The position numbers and the translations under genes were made by a program. The notes below the pieces were generated by a model that was not told the DNA's origin, searched no databases, and saw only the letters and a program-made list of their open reading frames with translations. From Actinomycetota bacterium (lineage in GTDB: Bacteria > Actinomycetota > Actinomycetes > Actinomycetales > Dermatophilaceae), in the NCBI GenBank assembly GCA_020160805.1, contig JAIUPO010000007.1, positions 62,001 to 126,000 of the forward strand: a stretch of DNA of 64,000 nt, given 5' to 3'. This document shows, piece by piece, positions 61,200-64,000 of the stretch (position 1 is its first letter; each line of letters opens with the position of its first letter).

Positions 61200-61697
61200 T
61201 CAGCCTGATGCCGTCCTGCCCGCCAGGCGCGGTCCCGGCGAGCTGCCGGACCACACCATGAGCACATCCGGTGCGCCTTCATCGTTGTCACCATCGGTCC
61301 AGGCGACCTGCGTGAAGCCATGCCGTTCATAGAACCGGATGGCCGAGACATTGGACTGGAAGGCCCACAGCTGCAGTCCGCCGGGCAGGGTGTCCTTGGC
61401 CAGTTCCACCAGGCGCGACCCCAGACCGGAACCGGTGTGCTCGCGACGCAGATACAGGTGGTCGAGGTGGTCGGGCTCGCTGAGGACGAGAAAGCCGATC
61501 AGGTCACCGCCCACCTGGGCGACCCAGGTCGTCGCCGTCTCGATCTGGCCGCGCAGGAAAGGCTCGACGGTGTCGCGGGGGTGGACGATCATCGGGATCT
61601 GGGGCACGCACTCCTGCCGGATCTGCCAGAAGAGTTCCGCCAGGGCTGGGGCGTCGTCGGTCGTGGCCGGTCGCACGATGGGGTCCACGTGCGTCAT
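61200..61697 (-). CDS. GNAT-family acetyltransferase
   Basis: A 165-residue N-acetyltransferase. The acetyl-CoA-binding loop is seen in LYLRREHTGSGLGSRLVELA (the Q/R-x-x-G-x-G/A site), and AIRFYERHGFTQVAW is the usual C-terminal motif. The substrate is unknown. The start is ATG 61697; the gene lies antisense between pdxS and pdxT. Confidence 0.87.
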   Translation of the reverse strand: MTHVDPIVRPATTDDAPALAELFWQIRQECVPQIPMIVHPRDTVEPFLRGQIETATTWVAQVGGDLIGFLVLSEPDHLDHLYLRREHTGSGLGSRLVELAKDTLPGGLQLWAFQSNVSAIRFYERHGFTQVAWTDGDNDEGAPDVLMVWSGSSPGPRLAGRTASG

Positions 61698-61750
61698 GAT
61701 CCCAGCGTTCGCCGCAGATGCTGCCAAGACGGCGAAAGACGAGGAGCGAT

Positions 61751-62353
61751 ATGACCACGCCGACGATCGGGGTGCTCGCCGTGCAGGGCGATGTGCGCGA
61801 ACACCTCGTCGCGCTGGAGGCGGCCGGGGCGACTGGCGTCCGGGTTCGGCGGCCCGAAGAGATTGAGGGGATTGACGGGCTCGTTATCCCCGGGGGCGAG
61901 TCGACGGTGATGGACAAACTCGTCCGCACCTTCGGGCTGCACGAGCCGCTGCGGGCGCGCCTCACCGGTGGGCTCCCGGCATACGGCTCCTGCGCGGGGA
62001 TGATCATGCTTGCGGACCGAATCGCCGACGGTCGCGATGACCAGCAGACGCTTGGTGGTCTGGATATCACGGTGCGCCGCAACGCTTTTGGGCGCCAGGT
62101 CGACTCCTTCGAGGCGGATCTGCATATCCGCGAGCTCGGCCCCGAGCCGATGCGCGCAGTCTTTATCCGGGCTCCGTGGGTGGAGGAGACGGGTGCCGCG
62201 GTCCGGGTTCTCGCGCGGGTCGAGTCGGGCCCGGCGGCCGGCCGCGTCGTCGCGGTGCGAGAGGGCAACCTGCTTGCCACCTCCTTCCACCCCGAGGTGA
62301 CCGGCGACCATCGCGTGCACAGCTATTTCGTCGCGATGGTGCGCTCCGCGTAG
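61751..62353 (+). CDS. pdxT: Pyridoxal 5'-phosphate synthase glutaminase, PdxT subunit
   Basis: A 200-residue class I glutaminase that feeds ammonia to PdxS. The triad is Cys81 in YGSCAGM plus His-Glu in SFHPE near the C-terminus; [10 protein letters not shown] binds glutamine. The start is ATG 61751 with GAGGAG upstream. It is 634 bases from the end of pdxS because of the intervening GNAT gene, so its transcription may differ. Confidence 0.95.
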   Translation: MTTPTIGVLAVQGDVREHLVALEAAGATGVRVRRPEEIEGIDGLVIPGGESTVMDKLVRTFGLHEPLRARLTGGLPAYGSCAGMIMLADRIADGRDDQQTLGGLDITVRRNAFGRQVDSFEADLHIRELGPEPMRAVFIRAPWVEETGAAVRVLARVESGPAAGRVVAVREGNLLATSFHPEVTGDHRVHSYFVAMVRSA

Positions 62354-62398
62354 GATCATTCGCCAGCCCCGAACACCGCCGACGAATGAGGACCACGC

Positions 62399-63157
62399 AT
62401 GTCCGGCCACTCCAAATGGGCCACCACCAAGCACCAGAAGGCCGCCAAGGATGCCAAGCGCGGCAAGCTCTTCGCCAAGCTGATCAAGAACATCGAGGTC
62501 GCGGCGAAGCAGGGTGGCGGCGACCCCGAAGGCAATCCCACGCTGTGGGATGCGATCTATAAGGCCAAGAAGTCATCGGTCCCCAACGACAATATCGACC
62601 GCGCGGTCAAGCGCGGCTCCGGCGCCGAAGCCGGCGGTTCCGACTGGCAGACGATCATGTATGAGGGGTACGCCCCCGGCGGAGTCGCCCTCCTCATCGA
62701 GTGCCTGACCGACAACCGCAACCGCGCGGCGGCCGAGGTGCGCACGGCGCTGACCCGCAATGGCGGCAACCTGGCCGACCCCGGCTCGGTCGCCTATATC
62801 TTCAACCGTAAGGGCGTTGTCATTGTCCCCAAGGGCGCGAAGTCCGAGGACGACATCCTCGAGGTCGTGCTCGATGCCGGTGCCGAAGAAGTCAATGACA
62901 ATGGCGACACCTGGGAGATCGTCTCCGAGGCCACCGATGTCATTGCCGTCCGCAGCGCCTTGCAGGAGGCCGGCATCGACTACGACTCCGCTGAGGCGTC
63001 CTTCGTGCCCAACCTCCAGGTCCCGCTCGACCTCGATGGCGCCAAAAAGATGATCCGCGTCGTCGAAGCGCTCGAAGACTCCGACGACGTCCAGAACGTC
63101 TTCGCCAATGGCGATATCCCCGACGACGTCCTCGCCGAGCTCGAAGAAGAAGACTGA
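62399..63157 (+). CDS. yebC: YebC/TACO1-family protein
   Basis: A 252-residue member of the YebC family. It begins with the invariant [18 protein letters not shown] and carries [19 protein letters not shown]. Family members act as transcription regulators or as translation factors that relieve ribosome stalling at proline runs. The start is ATG 62399. It lies upstream of ruvC as in most actinobacteria. Confidence 0.95.
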   Translation: MSGHSKWATTKHQKAAKDAKRGKLFAKLIKNIEVAAKQGGGDPEGNPTLWDAIYKAKKSSVPNDNIDRAVKRGSGAEAGGSDWQTIMYEGYAPGGVALLIECLTDNRNRAAAEVRTALTRNGGNLADPGSVAYIFNRKGVVIVPKGAKSEDDILEVVLDAGAEEVNDNGDTWEIVSEATDVIAVRSALQEAGIDYDSAEASFVPNLQVPLDLDGAKKMIRVVEALEDSDDVQNVFANGDIPDDVLAELEEED

Positions 63158-63178
63158 CCCCGGGGGCGTTTGTAACGT

Positions 63179-63188
63179 GTGCTAGCAC
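63179..63188. repeat. GTGCTAGCAC palindrome
   Basis: A 10-bp perfect palindrome GTGCTAGCAC. The same ten bases form the core of the second long palindrome at 63227-63260, so it may be part of the same arrangement. Confidence 0.6.
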
Positions 63189-63192
63189 CAGA

Positions 63193-63234
63193 TAGGTGAC
63201 TGTGCACAGGTTGCAACCTGTGCACAGTCACCTA
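63193..63234. repeat. 42-bp perfect palindrome
   Basis: A perfect inverted repeat centred between 63213 and 63214, with no unpaired centre (it runs TAGGTGACTGTGCACAGGTT then GC and the complement). It could form a 20-bp hairpin in RNA or a cruciform in DNA. It lies 36 bases past the yebC stop and about 150 bases upstream of ruvC. It shares its last eight bases (GTCACCTA) with the next palindrome. Confidence 0.9.
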
Positions 63235-63260
63235 AGTAGTGCTAGCACTACTTAGGTGAC
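63227..63260. repeat. 34-bp perfect palindrome overlapping the first
   Basis: A perfect palindrome with centre GTGCTAGCAC, arms beginning GTCACCTAAGTA and ending TACTTAGGTGAC. Because it shares 63227-63234 with the 42-bp palindrome, the two hairpins cannot both form completely at once. Confidence 0.9.
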
Positions 63261-63340
63261 GGGCGACCGAGTCCCTGCGGCCGCCGTTCGGCCCGCGTGG
63301 CGTGTCGGCCGTTGCCGTCGAGGCTGGGTAGCCTGTCTCC

Positions 63341-63354
63341 CGAACATCTGTTCG
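63341..63354. promoter_or_regulatory. LexA-type SOS box upstream of ruvC
   Basis: CGAACATCTGTTCG fits the Gram-positive/actinobacterial LexA site CGAAC-N4-GTTCG exactly. It ends 29 bases before the ruvC start, a common position for SOS control of the ruvCAB operon after DNA damage. Confidence 0.8.
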
Positions 63355-63383
63355 CACGAGTCAGCGACGGGAAGGAGGTCGGT

Positions 63384-63902
63384 ATGCGCGTCCTCGGCGT
63401 CGACCCCGGGCTGACCCGCTGCGGTCTAGGAGTGGTCGACGGCCAACCCGGTCGGGCCAGCATGGTCGCCGTCGGCGTCGTGCGGACCCCGAGCGATGGG
63501 GACCCGGGGGAGCGGCTGGTCTATCTCGAGCAGGAATTGCTTGCCTGGATCGAGCGCTTCGAGCCCGAGGTCATCGCCATCGAGCGCGTTTTCGCCGATG
63601 TCAATGTCGCGTCCGTCATGACCACGGCGCACGCGACCGCGATTGCTCTGCTGCTGGCTGCTAAGAAGGGCATTCCGGTCGCCTTCCACACCCCGACTGA
63701 GGTCAAGGCCGCCGTCACCGGCGATGGCCGCGCGGGCAAAGCGCAGGTTACGGCCATGGTCACCCGCATCCTCAAACTCACCGAACGTCCTCGGCCGGCC
63801 GATGCGGCAGACGCCCTAGCCCTCGCCATTTGCCATACCTGGCGAGGCAGCACCCAGGCGCGCTATGCCGCCGCAGCCGCCACTCACGGAGGTCGCCGAT
63901 GA
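63384..63902 (+). CDS. ruvC: Holliday junction resolvase RuvC
   Basis: A 172-residue endonuclease that cuts Holliday junctions in recombination repair. The acidic catalytic residues are Asp7 ([12 protein letters not shown]), Glu in [10 protein letters not shown] (about residue 70) and the Asp pair in [15 protein letters not shown]. The start is ATG 63384 with GAAGGAGGT upstream. It overlaps ruvA as ATGA and is likely SOS-induced. Confidence 0.96.
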   Translation: MRVLGVDPGLTRCGLGVVDGQPGRASMVAVGVVRTPSDGDPGERLVYLEQELLAWIERFEPEVIAIERVFADVNVASVMTTAHATAIALLLAAKKGIPVAFHTPTEVKAAVTGDGRAGKAQVTAMVTRILKLTERPRPADAADALALAICHTWRGSTQARYAAAAATHGGRR

Positions 63903-64000
63903 TTGCCAGCCTCACCGGGAGCATCGAGTATGTCGGCCTCGACCGCCTGATCCTGCGCGTCGGCGGGGTCGGTCTGCTCGTCCACACCACGCCCGCCACG
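63899..64000 (+). CDS. ruvA: Holliday junction branch-migration protein RuvA, N-terminal part
   Basis: Only the first 34 codons are in the window. [21 protein letters not shown] broken as [11 protein letters not shown] and [11 protein letters not shown] matches the N-terminal OB-fold domain of RuvA, which binds the junction and recruits RuvB. ATG 63899 overlaps the ruvC stop. The frame is open at the right edge. Confidence 0.92.
   Translation, partial: MIASLTGSIEYVGLDRLILRVGGVGLLVHTTPAT

Noticed and set aside
63193-63260. CRISPR-like or origin-like repeat cluster at the palindromes
   Set aside because: There are no regularly spaced repeats with unique spacers, no cas genes, and no replication features; it is a local palindrome pair.

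Overview
This is high-GC DNA from an actinobacterium, probably of the Micrococcales; the family cannot be fixed from the sequence alone. Pointers are the phosphatidylinositol mannoside cluster (pgsA, acyltransferase, pimA), the coproporphyrin-type heme genes (hemE, hemY, hemQ), a DUF3000-RNase D pair, and the order HIT protein - pgsA - acyltransferase - pimA - pdxS - pdxT - yebC - ruvC - ruvA, familiar from mycobacteria and other actinobacteria. Many genes overlap by ATGA or GTGA. Apart from small repeats the window looks like ordinary chromosome, with no prophage, transposase gene or CRISPR array.

Layout. 0-7.5 kb: the end of lpdA, then a LacI-controlled sugar ABC importer (binding protein and two permeases) divergent from a glycogen-debranching-type hydrolase. 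7.5-14 kb: a conserved small protein, dxs, a PhoX-type phosphatase, and a MurA-like enzyme fused to an XRE helix-turn-helix. 14-19 kb: fadA-fadB with a palindromic operator, then RNase D and DUF3000. 19-24 kb: an EamA transporter, heme genes and a DUF4349 lipoprotein. 24-25.3 kb: an AbiEi/DUF559-type nuclease-like gene lying between two inverted copies of a palindromic repeat. 25-33 kb: mixed housekeeping genes (msrB, a MobA-like transferase, a RibD-like reductase, a PPK2 kinase, an AidB-like dehydrogenase, a YihY/BrkB protein) and a Gly-Cys-Val tRNA cluster. 33-40 kb: a GH13 enzyme, an ankyrin protein, fur-katA, and the alkylation repair genes ogt and tag. 40-46 kb: a second sugar locus (GH4 hydrolase, PfkB kinase, ABC importer). 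46-53 kb: a PadR unit, a quinone oxidoreductase, a CapA-like lipoprotein, pabB-pabC, tRNA-Val, a MOSC protein and a frameshifted TetR gene. 53-64 kb: a GH1 beta-glucosidase and the pgsA-pimA-pdxST-yebC-ruvCA region.

How the genes work together. Carbohydrate use is prominent: two complete ABC importers lacking only their ATPase, plus hydrolases of families GH1, GH4 and GH13 and a debranching-type enzyme. Fatty-acid beta-oxidation, isoprenoid, heme, folate and vitamin B6 synthesis, peroxide defence, alkylation repair and Holliday-junction resolution are represented by compact operons.

The least explained signals are non-coding: (i) three copies of a roughly 74-bp palindromic repeat, two of them bracketing the DUF559-type gene; (ii) two copies of another hairpin repeat with a compensatory base-pair change; (iii) two overlapping perfect palindromes upstream of an SOS box at ruvC; (iv) a strong excess of the heptamer GGCATAC/GTATGCC throughout; and (v) a tRNA-Gly gene lying wholly inside the YihY reading frame.
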